Shown here: in pieces, positions 48,531-61,430 of the stretch
How the letters are laid out: each line of letters begins with the position of its first letter
Position numbering within the stretch: the first letter of the stretch is position 1
Source of the DNA: Raphanus sativus
Taxonomy: Eukaryota; Streptophyta; Magnoliopsida; Brassicales; Brassicaceae
Length of the DNA stretch: 64,000 nucleotides
Reading direction: 5' to 3'
NCBI RefSeq assembly: GCF_000801105.2
Contig: NC_079516.1
Location: 52,063,265 to 52,127,264 of the forward strand
Position numbers and translations under genes: made by a program
Notes under the pieces: model-generated
Seen by the model: the letters and a program-made list of their open reading frames with translations, nothing else
What the model was told of the DNA's origin: nothing
Databases searched by the model: none

Positions 48531-49105
48531 AGTCTCACTTATATATATGTATATAATTCAAATATCTATAATCTGCTCGCTTAGAAAACCACCATATTCA
48601 TCTTCAAGATTACTATCTGCCCCACTTACCATTTTATTAAATAAAAACAATTAAAACCACCAGAAATTCGTAAACCAGTTATATAAATAAAAATTAGTTT
48701 ATATTTGATACTACTTATTTATATTTTAGTTATTATCAAATTTACTATTATTATTTTAAAATTTATATAATATTAAAATATAGTAAATCAAATTACTGAA
48801 TCGAATTTGATCCGGTCAAACCGTAACTCCAAACATTAATCAGGCGTTAAATGTTTAATTAAAAATAACCACTATAAATAATAAATAATTTAATTACAAA
48901 ACCTTTTCTGTCATCTTATTCTTTTCACGGACGAGAGAAACGTTACGTTGTGCTTGCTTGGTGAGCGTTACCCTTAACGGCTACTTTCTTCTCTTATTTG
49001 AAACCACCTGTCTTCGTTTTATTCCCCCTTTCTTCTTCTTCCTCTTCGTTTTAGGGTTACGAAATTTTATTCCAATCAGATTTGATTTTGCGATTCGATT
49101 TGTAA

Positions 49106-51093
49106 ATGGAGGCGAGAACCGGCCGAGAGCACCCATCGACACCTGCAGCAATTGCCCCTGTGGCTGCGGCGGCTCCTCCTCCGCCGTCTACACGGCGTCC
49201 GAGGGTGAGAGAAGTCAGCTCGAGATTTATGTCTCCGGTTTCTTCATCTTCCTCCTCCTCCTCCTCAGCCGGAGATCTCCATCTATCTTCTCCCAGGCAT
49301 CATCACCATCACCACAACCATAGATCCGTTTCCGTTCAGAAGTCGAGACGGCAGTTGAAACTAGCGGAAGGCGACGAGAACCATCGCCCTTCCGAGACGG
49401 CGCGTAGCCTGGACTCTCCGTTTCCTCTCCACCACGACGGAGGCAAAAACCACCACCAGAGCAACCGATCCAAGCCGCTGAAAGAGAACGGCCACCGTCT
49501 CGACACTCCGACGCTGCCGCCTCCGTCTAGATCTCGGCTGAACCAGCAGCGTCTGCTTACCTCCTCCGCCGCGGCTAGGCTTCTCAGGTTATCAGTCTCC
49601 TCCGCGGACGGCGAAGAAGAGAGCGACAACAGAGATAAACCGAACGGCTCAGATCCGTTGTTGCCAGCAAGGAGCCACGCGAAGAAGGCCAACAACAATC
49701 AAACCGCGTCGTCTCCTCTCCGTCGTTCCCTGAGTGCGTCCTGCGACGATCCGTCGTCGTTTCGAGACGCGAGGGCTTCGTTGTCGTCGTTGCCTCCTGT
49801 GGCACCTAACTCGAAGACTCAAGCCGATGCAAAGAAGCAGAAGAAGGTTTCAGGGCAGCAGGCTGATGCGCACTCTCTGAAACTGCTCCATAACCGCTAC
49901 TTGCAGTGGAGATTCGCAAACGCAAACGCTGAGGTCAAAACGCAAGCTCAGAAAGCACAAGCTGAGGTCACTTTCTGATCTTTCCAACTCTGAGGAATCA
50001 AATGTTTTTATATTTTAGCTAAGTATATCTCGATGATTATTAGACAAGTCTGTTGGTTATAATTCAGTATGGATCTGACATTAACATCAGTTTCAGAAGT
50101 GAGTGTGTGTTCTGTTATGATGGTGGCGATCTTAAGGATAATGTAGACAGTCTAGACTCAATATTTATTACTGTTGAAACAGCATTATGTTTGGTAGATT
50201 TTGACATTAACACCAGTTGCACAGAAGTGAATGTGGTTTATGTCTCTGTCGTTGACGGTGAGTTCTTGTTCTTGCAGAGGATGTTTTACTCACTTGGTTT
50301 GAAAATGTCAGAGCTCTCTGACTCTGTACAGGAGAAACGCATAGAACTGCAGAGATTGTTGAGAGTGAAAGCTGTTCAGGAGATTGTGGAGTCTCAAGTA
50401 AGTTCGCTTATTAGACAATATTTTTTTTTACTCATTGAGAATTGTTGATTAATCTTTTGAAATCTATGCAGATTCCTTATTTGGAACAGTGGGCAACACT
50501 TGAAGATGAATATTCATCTTCACTTACAGAAACATCTGACGCGTTACGCAATGCTTCGTTGCGGCTCCCTCTCGATGCTGATATCAAGGTATATATTGTT
50601 CGGATCAACTATGATAAACATGTTCTCTATTTTTCATAACTTGTACTAACCACTTGAACTTTTGCTTCTCAAAATCAGGTTGAGACTAAGGAGTTAGCGG
50701 AAGTGGTTGCTGTGGCTTCAAAGTCTGTTGAAGGCATTGTACAAAACATAGGACATCTTTTGCCTAAGGTTAGAATACTACTCTACTATAATAAATTTGA
50801 ATCGGGATTAACATTTTTGATGCATTTTGCAGACGCAAGAGATGGAGACTTTGATGTCTGAATTAGCAAGAGTAAGCAGTATAGAGAAGGCATCAGTACA
50901 AGACTGTGGAGTTACACTACTGAAGACACATTCAGCTCATGTATAAACCTGAAACATTGAACCTGACATAACCCTTTGTTCTTTTCAGTTGCTAAAGTTT
51001 AATAAATGTCTTCTTCTTATGCAGATTGAAGAATGTTATCTTAGGAGTCAGCTTATTCAACAACAACAGCACAAGAAGCGTGAACTTCAGTAG
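49106..51093 (+). CDS. EDE1: QWRF-motif microtubule-associated protein EDE1
   Basis: Six exons (49106-49966, 50278-50397, 50472-50588, 50679-50768, 50833-50940, 51025-51093) give 454 residues. EDE1 binds microtubules and is needed for endosperm cellularisation and seed development; related QWRF/AUG8-type proteins work with the augmin complex. The long first exon encodes a basic, Ser/Pro-rich, probably disordered region ([21 protein letters not shown], a poly-Ser stretch, a HHHHHH run). The family motif [16 protein letters not shown] lies at the end of exon 1, followed by a helical, coiled-coil-like C-terminus ([48 protein letters not shown]). The start ATG at 49106 follows a short leader. Matches At2g44190 in order and content. 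Confidence 0.94.
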
Positions 51094-51635
51094 AGCAAAA
51101 GTTTTTTTTTTACATGGGGATTATATGTTCTGATCATTATATTGTAACCAGATTAATAAAGAAGTAATTGAACTGCTTTTAACCAAGCTAAACCGGATCC
51201 AACTGTTTTAAATTCTGTAGAAGCAGTGATTCTCGAGTATTCATTGGACTTAACCAACCTAAGCCGGATCCAATCAATTAGAGTTCTGTAGAAGAAATGA
51301 GATTCTAGTATTTGAATTAAGTTAACCAAGTTAACCTTAATTCTAGAATAGAAGAAGACTAAACGAAGCTAAACCGGAACCAATTAATTAATTTTGTAAA
51401 GTATCGCAAGAGGCCTACAGCAGGCCCATTAACTAATACGAGGCTTAAACTCACATCACGCGTATAAAAAAGGAACGGTTCTGATTCAATCTCAAATCCT
51501 TCATCATTGAGTCGGCGGAGGCGGAGCAAATCATTACAACCACCACGAGCTCGATTTCAATTCGAAACGAAAGACAAAAAAAAAAGTGAAGACAACACAA
51601 ATCTGTTGAAGCGATAGAGAAAGAGAGGAGCAATC
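51094..51635. promoter_or_regulatory. EDE1-CWC25 spacer with a degenerate repeat and a GGCCCA element
   Basis: Three imperfect copies of a 40-bp block with core CTAAACCGGATCCAA/CTAAGCCGGATCCAA/CTAAACCGGAACCAA start near 51186, 51257 and 51369. Close to the CWC25 start, GCAGGCCCATTAA (51420-51432) is a site II-type element. Confidence 0.6.
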
Positions 51636-53367
51636 ATGGGGATGAAATTTTTGAACAAGAAGGGATGGCATACGGGGAGTCTCCGTAACATCGAGAACGT
51701 GTGGAAGGCTGAGCAGAAACAAGAGGCCGAGCAGAAAAAGCTTGAGGAGCTTCGTCTCCAGCTCGTCCAGGAGAGGGAGCGTTCTGAGTTTCGCGCTCTT
51801 CAGGAACAAGCCGGTCTCATACCGTAAGTTTGTTTCTCCTTCTCTTCCCTCGATCCCAATCGATTTGGAATTGGATCTGACTTTGAAATTAGGGTTTAGG
51901 GATTAGAGTATTGTATCTTATGATTTGGTTGTTTGATTCGTTTAGTGACTGTAACTGAATCGATTTGGGTCGGATCTAATTTCGAAATTAGGGTTAGGGT
52001 TTAGACTTTGTAACTTATGACGATTCGCTTAATGATTGGTGAATTGAAGTTGTGGGTTATTCTAAAAATCGTTTTTTTTAATATTCTTGCAGGAGACAAG
52101 AGAGATTGGAGTTTCTGTATGATTCAGGATTAGCTGTAGGGAAAGGGAGTGCGAGTGGTTCAGGTGTGTCGTTTCAGAGAGAAGAGCAGCCTTTAGCCAA
52201 TGCTGCTGAAGCTGGTAATAATGCTGGTGAGAAGCCAGATCCTTCGGCCCCTGGTGCGCTGTTTGAGGATAAGACTCCCTCTGCTAATGATTCTTGGAGG
52301 AAGCTTCACTCTGATCCTTTGCTTCTCATCAGGCAGCGCGAGCAAGAAGCTCTTGCCAGAATCAAGAACAACCCTGTCAAGATGGCTCTTATTCGAAAAT
52401 CTGTAAGCTTTTACTTTACTTTTAGGGTTTTTGAAATTGACCTTGTTTATGTTTATGTTTTTTTTCCTCGTTTACCTTCTATATCTACTGACCTGTTGGA
52501 GAACTTTCTTGTTTATAGGTGGAGGAGAAGGGAAAGGGTAAAGATGGGGATGCAAAGGAGCACAAGAAAAAGCGTAAGCATCGTAAGCAATCCAGACACC
52601 ATTCTGATTCAGGTGAAGATTCTGTTGAAGAGACTGGAAGAAAATCACGTCATTACAGAGCATCGGGGGATCATGACAAACTCTACGAGAGGGAAAGTCG
52701 TGATAAGCACTATGAAAGACGAAGGTCTGACTTAGAGGATGAGTCCAAAAGGAGAGGAGAAAGTCACGATAAGCACTACGAGAGACGGAGGTCAGAGTTG
52801 GATGATGAGTCCAAAAGAAGAGAAAGTCAAGATAAGCACTATGAGAGACGGAGGTCAGAGGTGGATGATGAGTCCAAAAGAAGAGAAAGCCGTAGAGAAG
52901 ATCGACCCAGTGAGAAGTATAGGACCCACTCTCCTTACCGCGGCAGCCGTTTGGAAAGGGAAAATCTCAGGAGTTATGATCAAGAGGACAGAAAAAGGAA
53001 AACAGAGGACTTAAGCTATGTCAAGCCCCCCTCGAGAGAGGACAATGGATTCCAGAATAGACGCCGGAAGGGTGGCGGCTCTAAATTATCAGAGGAAGAG
53101 AGAGCTGCTAGATTTAAGCAAATGCAGATGGACGCAGAGGTGCATGAGGAGCAGAGATGGAGTAGGTTGAAGAAAGCTGATGAAACTGATGCAGTGGAAG
53201 CTAGTAAGAACAAAAACTCGTTAGGGAAAAGCTTTTTGGATGACGCTAATAAAAGTGTGTATGGAGTTGAGAAAGGTGGAAGCTCCACTATTGAAGAAAG
53301 TGTGCGTCGTAGAAGCTATTATTCACAGCGTGGAGCTGAAGCTGAAGGCAATGCTTTTCGGCGCTGA
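51636..53367 (+). CDS. Pre-mRNA splicing factor CWC25 homologue (CIR_N domain)
   Basis: Three exons (51636-51823, 52093-52402, 52519-53367) give 448 residues. CWC25 joins the activated spliceosome around the first catalytic step. The N-terminal CIR_N domain is clear: MGMKFLNKKGWHTGSLRNIENVWKAEQKQEAEQKK, and LEFLYDSGLAVG follows. The CWC25 region includes WRKLHSDPLLLIRQREQEAL and NNPVKMALIRKS. The last exon is very rich in Arg, Lys, Asp and Ser, with a tandem repeat (DKHYERRRSxLDDESKRRES) and near the end the conserved LSEEERAARFKQMQMDAEVHEEQRW. Matches At2g44200. Confidence 0.92.
52693..52890 (+). repeat. In-frame tandem repeat in CWC25
   Basis: Three or four copies of a 57-60 bp unit encode variants of DKHYERRRSELDDESKRRES. 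DNA copies are highly similar, implying recent in-frame expansion of the RD-rich linker. Confidence 0.85.
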
Positions 53368-55455
53368 ATGATAGATGCAAATATCATTCCATTACAACAG
53401 TGTCTCATTTTCGAAATGTAACAAATTGTACGTTTAAAAACAAATTCGTTTTGTATGTTCCGATACTTTTTTCTTTTGTTCAACATGTTTCTGATTCTAG
53501 TTGGATATGTTGAGCAATTTCTAGTCTAGGCATGATATTTCCATATGTAATAGTCTTAAGGCCCATGACGTAGCCTGACGATATGAGGGTGGTCCAGTCC
53601 ACTTTATATGTGTGTAATAATAATAATAGCTAGTGGGAGGTTGAAATGTGGTAGGAGTTGATCCACACCCGTGAGGCCGTGACATGTAGTTAAGCACAAT
53701 GCTCCAAGATTCCACTTTGGCACCTTTTCTAAAGACGAAGACACGCTTTCTTTTTGTCTTTTTAAATATTTAGTTTCTTTGTGCTATTTTTTGTCAACCT
53801 TTCAACTGAGAAGAAGGTTTTCCTTAAGAGATGTATTGTATTTGTAACTAAACTTTGACCATTTGAAATTTGACATTAAGGTCGTTGGTGTGTTATAAAT
53901 TCAGAAATTAACATGGTTCTGATTTGTAGGTGGTAAGAAAACAGACAATTGATACATTTTTAAAAGAATAAAAAATTAGTTGGGTTGTTATGGATACAAT
54001 TTTGCCGTGTGAGAATAAAAGATTAGGCCATTAGGGAGGGGGAGATAGATGCTTGCAAGAAGGTTTCAACTTTCACGTGTTGCCTAATTTTTAGAATGAC
54101 GATTCTGAAATATCTATTTTTTAGAAAAAAAAATTCTGAAATATCAATTCTAGCGGTGCACATAAAATCTTTATATTTTTTTAAAAAATGGATGAATATT
54201 TCTGATGTAAAATTTTATGAAGTATGAATTCACAGCCAATAAATACAAATAAGTGTTTTGGCCAATAAGAATTGAATGGCATAGGACATGAGTCGGCTGT
54301 AAAACAAAAGATAATACAAAAGTAGGAAATGGAGATGTAACAGAATGGAAAAGGAAAGATGTTGAGTTGTAATCGAGATTTTAGTCGATCTATTGTCATT
54401 TTGTCTCCCTACTGTAATATTAACCGACACTTAGTGATTTAGTGGCTACCTTTTTTTTTTTTGACTTTACACTGTTTTTCACATTGTGGGTGCTCTTACT
54501 CCCAGTCCCACCCGATGACCACCGCCCTGTTTTCAAATCTTCACAACACAAATATAAGTATTTAACAAAGAATAGTGATCATATTGTAGTGGAACATTGC
54601 TCGAATAGTTGATTCAGTAATATACATATTAAAGATAACATACGTTGTTGTTTTTGTTTTGCTAATTACCGTTTCACTGTTGGTTTAAGGTTTAACTTAG
54701 TACTGCAGAAGTGTACAAATATAATGTATATGATGGATAAGATTTAAGGTTATGGACTAGAAAATGAGGAATAACGAGTTTATTCAATTATGCGGATACA
54801 GATTTATTATTAGTAATAATGCAAAATGTTTATGTAAATTTAGTAATTTATCATTTTAAGATGCTAACAATTTGATTTCTGCTAAATCTTAATCGACATC
54901 ATCATTAGGCAATGAAGAAAAAACAAAACGAACAATGTAAAGATTTGCAATTTATCATTTTCCAAATGATATGATTGTTTTTTGTTATCTATGCAGTTTT
55001 GATTAAACAATCCAACCTTTTTCTTGTCACTATATATACCTAAAGAGAGAGATTTATATTCATCCTCCAAATATTTTTTTCTTAAAAAATCCCAATACAC
55101 CTTAACGAGTCAGAAGAGTGGAATGTTCCATTTTCAGTAAAAGTTCCTTTTCCTAAAAACAAGATAATCTATATATAAAAAAAAACTAACCTTCGAATTA
55201 TTCCAGAAAAGATTCTGACAAAAAGTAATTTAACAGAGTGACAGAGAAGAAAGCAACCAATCAATCTTACGCAATAGAATCCAAATTCACACTTGTCTTT
55301 ATTTCAAAAGAATCGTCCTTTTATTGAAGTCCTCTCTTCTTTTTTTTGCCAGAGGAACTAAACAGTAAACACAAACTCCCACTTCAATCCAGAGGAACCA
55401 CTCATCTTCTCTTTCTGTAATAAAAAATAAAAAAAGCTTAAACCTTTCTTTAACC
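53368..55455. other. 2-kb intergenic DNA
   Basis: AT-rich, with a micro-insertion at 54102-54145; no gene recognised. The last 150 bp is the leader of the neprosin-family gene. Confidence 0.6.
54102..54145 (+). mobile_element. Tail-only micro-insertion (site 11)
   Basis: Perfect 13-bp duplication ATTCTGAAATATC (54102-54114 and 54133-54145) flanking TATTTTTTAG plus eight As. Confidence 0.6.
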
Positions 55456-57392
55456 ATGGCGGCTAATTGCAAAAGGGTTAGCTTCTTGCTCGCTCTGGTA
55501 ATGACTGTGGTGGTGGCTCTCGCTCCTTCGTTCATCTCCGGCGAAAATGGGTTTTCCGATCTTAAAATCAGTACACACTTGAAACGACTCAACAAGCCAC
55601 CTCTCAAATCCATAAAGGTAAAACAATTTCATAGAAAGTTTCCATTTTTAGCTGATTTTCCGCGATTAATTATATGGTTTTGGAAACAGAGCCCAGATGG
55701 AGATGTAATAGATTGTGTCCCAGTCACCGACCAGCCAGCTCTTGCTCACCCTCTACTCATTAACCACACTGTCCAGGTTTGCAAACTCTTCTCTTCTTTT
55801 GTTTTCGACTCTATGTGATTCTTGTTCTCGAGTGTTTCTGACATTGTTAATGAGGTTTTGTATAGATGAGTCCAAGTTTCAACCCAGCGAGTGTCTTTAG
55901 CGAGAGCAAACTTTCATCAACCACCAAGAAGCAGCGGTCTAATGATATAACGCAGCTATGGCATGTGAATGGGAAATGCCCTGTGAACACGATCCCGATC
56001 AGAAGAACGACAAAGGAAGATCTTTACCGAGCCAGTTCGGTCCAGAGTTTCGGTATGAAGACTCAGAAAAGTATCCCTAAGCTCAAGTCTTACGACACAA
56101 CTGGTGTCCTTCCACAAAATGGTCATCAGGTACAATGTTTTCTTGTTATATGCATTTTGAATTAGTTTTGAGTCTCTTAACAAGTTTTCTAACTCCTTTT
56201 GGATTCGATGTAGCACGCGATAATGTATGTGGAAGATGGGGTTTTCTACGGTGCTAAAGCCAAGATTAATGTATGGAATCCGGATGTGGAGATGCCTAAT
56301 GAGTTTAGCTTGGCTCAGATTTGGATTTTGGGTGGAAATTTCAACTCTGATCTTAATAGTATTGAAGCTGGCTGGCAGGTAAAGCCTTTCGGTTTCTTGT
56401 AATAGAAGTTAGATTTTGTGTTTCTGATTCAAAGATTTGTGTGTTTTCAGGTGAGTCCACAACTGTATGGTGATAACCACACCAGGCTCTTCACTTATTG
56501 GACTGTAAGTTTTTATCTCTTTGTGTGTGTTTTAGTTTATTTTTATGTGTGTTTTAGTTTATTTAAGAATCATTCTTTTGTCTCCCCTGTGAAAAAAACA
56601 GAGTGATGCCTACCAAGGCACAGGCTGCTACAATCTCCTGTGCTCAGGATTTGTTCAAATCAATAGGGAGATTGCAATGGGTGGATCAATCTCTCCTTTA
56701 TCAAGCTATGCAAACTCTCAATATGACATCACCATACTTATCTGGAAGGTAAACCAACAACAAGAATCCTATTTGTTTCTAACTTCAAATCTTTTGAAAG
56801 CATAACTTAGTTAATACTATATACTGTATATACGTTTTGTGTAAACTAAATATTTTATATTTCAAAAAAAATTATGTTTCAGTAAAAAAACATTTTGTAT
56901 TAACCTACTTTTAATATGTAGCTTAATGAGTATATGCTTTTAGTTATTTTGTTTATTCAGTTGGTTTAGTTCATTTTTGGTTTGAGGAGTCTTGGTTTGT
57001 TGTTTTCTCAGGACCCAAAAGAAGGACATTGGTGGTTACAATTTGGAGAAAAGTACATAATTGGATACTGGCCAGCTTCACTCTTCTCTTACTTATCTGA
57101 AAGTGCATCCATGATTGAATGGGGAGGAGAAGTGGTGAACTCGCAGTCCGAGGCAGGACAACACACTACCACTCAGATGGGAAGTGGTCGGTTCGCAGAG
57201 GAAGGTTGGGGCAAAGCTAGTTACTTCAAGAACGTTCAAGTAGTTGATGGATCTAATGAACTGAGAAACCCTGAAAATCTTCAAGTCTTTACTGATCAAG
57301 AGAACTGTTACAATGTGAAAAGTGGCAACGGAGGTTCTTGGGGAAGTCATTTCTACTATGGTGGTCCTGGTCGAAACCCTAATTGCCCTTGA
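55456..57392 (+). CDS. Neprosin-family secreted protein 1 (DUF239/DUF4409)
   Basis: Seven exons (55456-55617, 55690-55776, 55866-56129, 56214-56378, 56451-56504, 56602-56748, 57012-57392) give 419 residues. A signal peptide is clear ([20 protein letters not shown]). The neprosin-activation domain follows, with [37 protein letters not shown], and then the neprosin domain from about residue 170 ([21 protein letters not shown] to the end). Neprosin from pitcher plants is a glutamic peptidase that cuts after Pro; candidate active-site glutamates are in [15 protein letters not shown] and [16 protein letters not shown], both conserved in the second copy. Paired cysteines ([10 protein letters not shown], the terminal CYNV and NPNCP) suggest an extracellular protein. 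Substrate is unknown. First of a tandem pair, matching the At2g44210-44250 cluster. Confidence 0.92.
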
Positions 57393-59432
57393 GGATCTGT
57401 GTACTTACTTGCATTGCAGACCATTCTAAATTAATCATTAATTGTATAAAACATATACTATATATTATACACACATTCATAAGTATATTGGCTTCAGGCT
57501 GCCAGAGAGATTTAGGGTTTGTTTATGGTTTGTTTGAGAGTGTTTCTCTGTTTCTGTGGAGTGAAGAGTATACATTTCTTTAAAGAACATGGTCCCATGT
57601 GTATACTGAAATCATTCTGATCATGTATTTATAGTTGCTACATAGAGATGAGACTTTTGGATCTTCACATTAATAAGCTATGTATAATTATTGGCCAAAC
57701 TTCATTAATCTAGCATACTAAATGAATGTATGTTATATCATAATTAGATATACTAATTCAAAATACGATGACTTTAGTTTAATGGTAACTTACATTTAAT
57801 TCAATATGGGGGAACTTGGTAAAACTTCATTCGAGACTAAGGTGCTGACTGGTTTTTCCGCTACCACCCGCAAACGCAGCTTTTGCGGTTCATAGCGGTT
57901 GTTGGCGTTTCGAAACAATCATAGAAAACGCTACAAATCGCTTCAAACCGCTCCGAACCTCTTAAAATCAAAAGCTGGTTCCAGCTAGCGTTTGCGGTTG
58001 CGGGCGGTTGCGGGAGGGTAAATTTTTTTTCTTTAAAAACAGAATAAATAAAAATAATACTAAAAATATCCAATAAAAAATTTCAATTGAAATAATAGAA
58101 ATTATAAAATGTATTCATATTATATTTCAATTTATATTATAAAAATTCAAAACTAAAATATTTTCTATAAATTTTTAAAATTGAATAATATGATTTTATA
58201 AATATAAATTTTATATTTATCATATTATTATGATTTTTAATATTTTTATAATTACATAAAATGTAAATATTGTTAAATTATTATTTAACAGATGTTGCGT
58301 TTGGTAGTTTACCAGTCATAAGAGTCCCGCAAACGCAACAATTTCTAACAATTGTACCAGTCATACAAATCTCTAGAAAACGCTTAAAACCGCAACCACC
58401 CGCACCCGCAAACTCCCGTAACCGCAACCGCAAACTCTCGTAACCGCAACCGCAACCGCTGCGGTTACACCAGTCAGGCCCTTAAATCATGTTTGGGCGG
58501 CGGCTTTTCAATTGTACTGGAATTATGTTAAAGTTCTTGACTTCTTGGTCAAGAAAACCAATTTTAATACTATAGCTTATCATTTTATCTATGCGGATTA
58601 CATATCTATCTTGTGAATTGTGATAGCCTCTCATAAAGTCAACAAAAATGTGGGCCTAGAAATCGAAAGAGTGACTTGGTGGATACCATTGACGCGTTCT
58701 CAGTTGGAAAATATATAATCAATTCTCATCAATTTGTAAGGGAATTGTAATTGTTTTTAACATAATTTTCAGTGGTGACCAAGGAGAGTTCAATAAAAGA
58801 ATGTATCAAATCATATTATAAACTCACGGATCAATTTAATAATCAACTGACGTAAAAGCTCGTGAGCTCATGCGGAATGGTTCATGACAGACTAACAAAT
58901 GACATTCGTTTTGTAAGAAGAAAAGAATAAATTTACATATAACGTAGAAGACTAGGTTACATATGTAGAATTGGTTAATTTAGAGTAATTACCTATCGTT
59001 TGGTCAAATATCATTTTATGAAAAAAAGAAGTCATTTTATACTTTCGTAAAAGTGATCTCGCTTTACCAAAATCTGCAATACGTGCAAGGGCTTTTTAGC
59101 TAAGATCATAACTTGAGGTTTACGAAAAAAATGTGACTGGTAAAAAACACATGAGATTATTTAGAAAAAAACTTTACCACGATTTTGCAAATATAATATA
59201 AGCAGTACCTTATAATTTACAACTAAAAAGTTGTGGTGATAATATATTTTGAGTTGATACGAAAAAATATTATTTGATTAGAGTTGACAAGGTCCGGAAT
59301 TTTTATTTTAACATTAAAAGGTCCTTTTCAAAAGACGAATAATAATTTGAAATATAAGCAAACTTCTCCTATAAAAGCCAATATGAGTTCTAGCTAAAAG
59401 TTTACTAAGAACTGTATACATATACAACCATA
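57393..59432. other. 2-kb spacer between the neprosin genes
   Basis: 3' UTR of the first gene, a PIF/Harbinger-like MITE (57841-58481) and the promoter of the second, with TATA-like TCCTATAAAAG at 59368-59378. A weak 9-bp TCATTTTAT duplication near 59011-59040 was not counted among the micro-insertions. Confidence 0.6.
57841..58481. mobile_element. PIF/Harbinger-like MITE with CCGCAA-rich ends
   Basis: Begins GGTGCTGACTGGT and ends ACCAGTCAGGCCC, a 13-bp inverted repeat with two mismatches; GGGCCTGAxTGGT resembles the PIF/Harbinger terminus. Flanks are TAA on the left and TTA on the right, consistent with a TWA target. Within about 150 bp of each end there are many GCGGTTGCGG/CCGCAACCGC words. 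The central part is AT-rich and non-coding. Confidence 0.6.
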
Positions 59433-61430
59433 ATGAGAATGGCTGGTTTCACGGTAGCTCTGGCTCTGATGGTGATAGGGGCGACAATAGCTATTCGAGT
59501 TGATGGAAATGAGTTCTCCCATCACCAGGAAGTTCAAATACTTAGACACTTGAAACGACTCAACAAGCCTGCTGTTAAATCCATTAAGGTAGGTATCTTA
59601 TACAAATTTCATGAAGAAAAACTTATAAGGATGAATTATTCTTGGCTATAATCTAATTTTTCCTTACAGAGTGAAGATGGAGATATTATAGATTGTGTTC
59701 CTATCACCAACCAACCAGCTTTTGATCATCCTTTACTTAAAAACCATACCATCCAGGTTTGGTTTCATTTTTCAGTCCCTGTATTGTTAAAACACGACAA
59801 TTTTGAATCACTTGCAAAGTTTATGCACGTAGATGAGACCGAGTTTCAGCCCGGAAAGTGATTCTACATACACCAAGAAAGAGGCAAAGACTATAACTCA
59901 GGTTTGGCACAAGGCTGGAGAGTGTCCTGATAACACCGTTCCCATCAGAAGAACAAAGAGAGAAGATCTCTTAAGACCTAAATCCATGAATAGATTTGGG
60001 AGAAAGCCTCATCATAGCATCCCACGAACTACAACCTTCGATCCGACAAGAGGTCATCAGGTACATTTACATGTACACATGTACACACATCTATGTGTTG
60101 CCATTGTTATTGCCTTGTAACTTACACTATATACATTAACTTCGGTTTGAGTTGGATGTAGTACGCGATAATGGGTGCAAGGAACGAAAAATTTTATGGG
60201 ACAGAAGTTGTGATAAATCTGTGGAAACCGTACGTCCAAGTTCCGGACGAGTTTAGCTTGGCTCAGACTTGGATTGTGTCCGGATCCGGCTCTAGTCTTA
60301 ACACCATTGAAGCTGGTTGGCAGGTTTGGTCCCTTCTCCACGACCTCTTCTTTGTTCTTTATGCAAATCACATAAAAAGATTATATATTTGTTCTTCTTA
60401 ATTTATAGGTTTATCCAGAACTATATGATGATAACAGACCAAGATTCTTTGTTTACTGGACGGTAAGCTCTCTTTTCCGAAGTATTTATGTTTACTTATC
60501 CCTTATATGTTAAACGCTAATCATTTCAAAAATTAAACGGTTTACTAGTTTCTGATCCTAAATAGAATTGAGAAGTCATTGTTTATTTAAGGGGTTGACA
60601 ACAAGATCAAGATTTCAAATTGTGTTTTTGTTTTTGTTTAATATTTCTCTGTAGATTCTTAAATCAGTACATTCGGTTTACTAATTATGCAAAACTATTC
60701 ATATCTATAAACATAGTAGACTCTAATCATTGTGAAATCATTTTTCATAAACAGCGTGATGGGTATCGAACAACAGGTTGCTACAACCTTCTGTGCTCCG
60801 GTTTTGTTCAGACAAGTAATCGATATTCAGTAGGTGGAGCTTACAACATCGTTTCACGCTACGGTGGAACTCAGTACGAACTCGCCATACTTATATGGAA
60901 GGTAATAGCATAGTTTTATGTTACATGAGATTTCAATATTTAAGCTAACGTGAATCGTAAGATATATACACACACACACACATAATATATATATATCTTT
61001 TGCACAAAGTTATCTCTCTGTCTAACCTAAAATGGTTAATTGCTACCATTAGGACCGAAAAACAGGAAACTGGTGGCTAAGGGTTGGCAAAGACATTATA
61101 GGTTACTGGCCTGGCAAGTTGTTCACTTCACTAGGAAATGGAGCTACGAGAGTTCAATGGGGAGGTGAAATCGTTAACCTGGAGACTGGTGGGAAACACA
61201 CGAGCACGGACATGGGAAGTGGGCATTTTGCAGATGAAGGTTATAAGAAAGCGAGCTATGTCAGGAATATTAAGACAGTTGATGGAACTAATACTCTGAG
61301 AGAACCAAAGAGTCTTTACTACTTTGCTGATAAACATAACTGTTACAATGTGAAGACAGGAAATGCTGGAACTACTTGGGGGATTCATTTCTTCTATGGT
61401 GGTCCTGGTCGTAACGTTAAGTGTCCTTGA
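59433..61430 (+). CDS. Neprosin-family secreted protein 2 (DUF239/DUF4409)
   Basis: Seven exons (59433-59588, 59670-59756, 59833-60060, 60162-60323, 60409-60462, 60755-60901, 61053-61430) with the same phases as the upstream copy give 403 residues. A short N-terminal signal peptide ([20 protein letters not shown]) precedes the activation domain ([37 protein letters not shown]) and the neprosin domain ([21 protein letters not shown] onwards). Candidate catalytic Glu residues are in [15 protein letters not shown] and [16 protein letters not shown], where the second motif has DE instead of EE. It is clearly diverged from its neighbour, so the duplication is not recent. Corresponds to the At2g44220-type copy. 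Confidence 0.92.

Larger units (their letters stand above)
46032..49105. other. Transposon- and repeat-dominated interval
   Basis: Contains NYN promoter sequence, a direct repeat (46475-46535), a hAT-like element, nested inverted repeats, a duplicated 170-bp block, a beta-glucosidase relic and the EDE1 promoter. No intact gene. Confidence 0.65.

Noticed and set aside
59011..59040. TCATTTTAT repeated around GAAAAAAAGAAG
   Set aside because: The 9-bp duplication is too short and AT-rich to count as a tail-only insertion.
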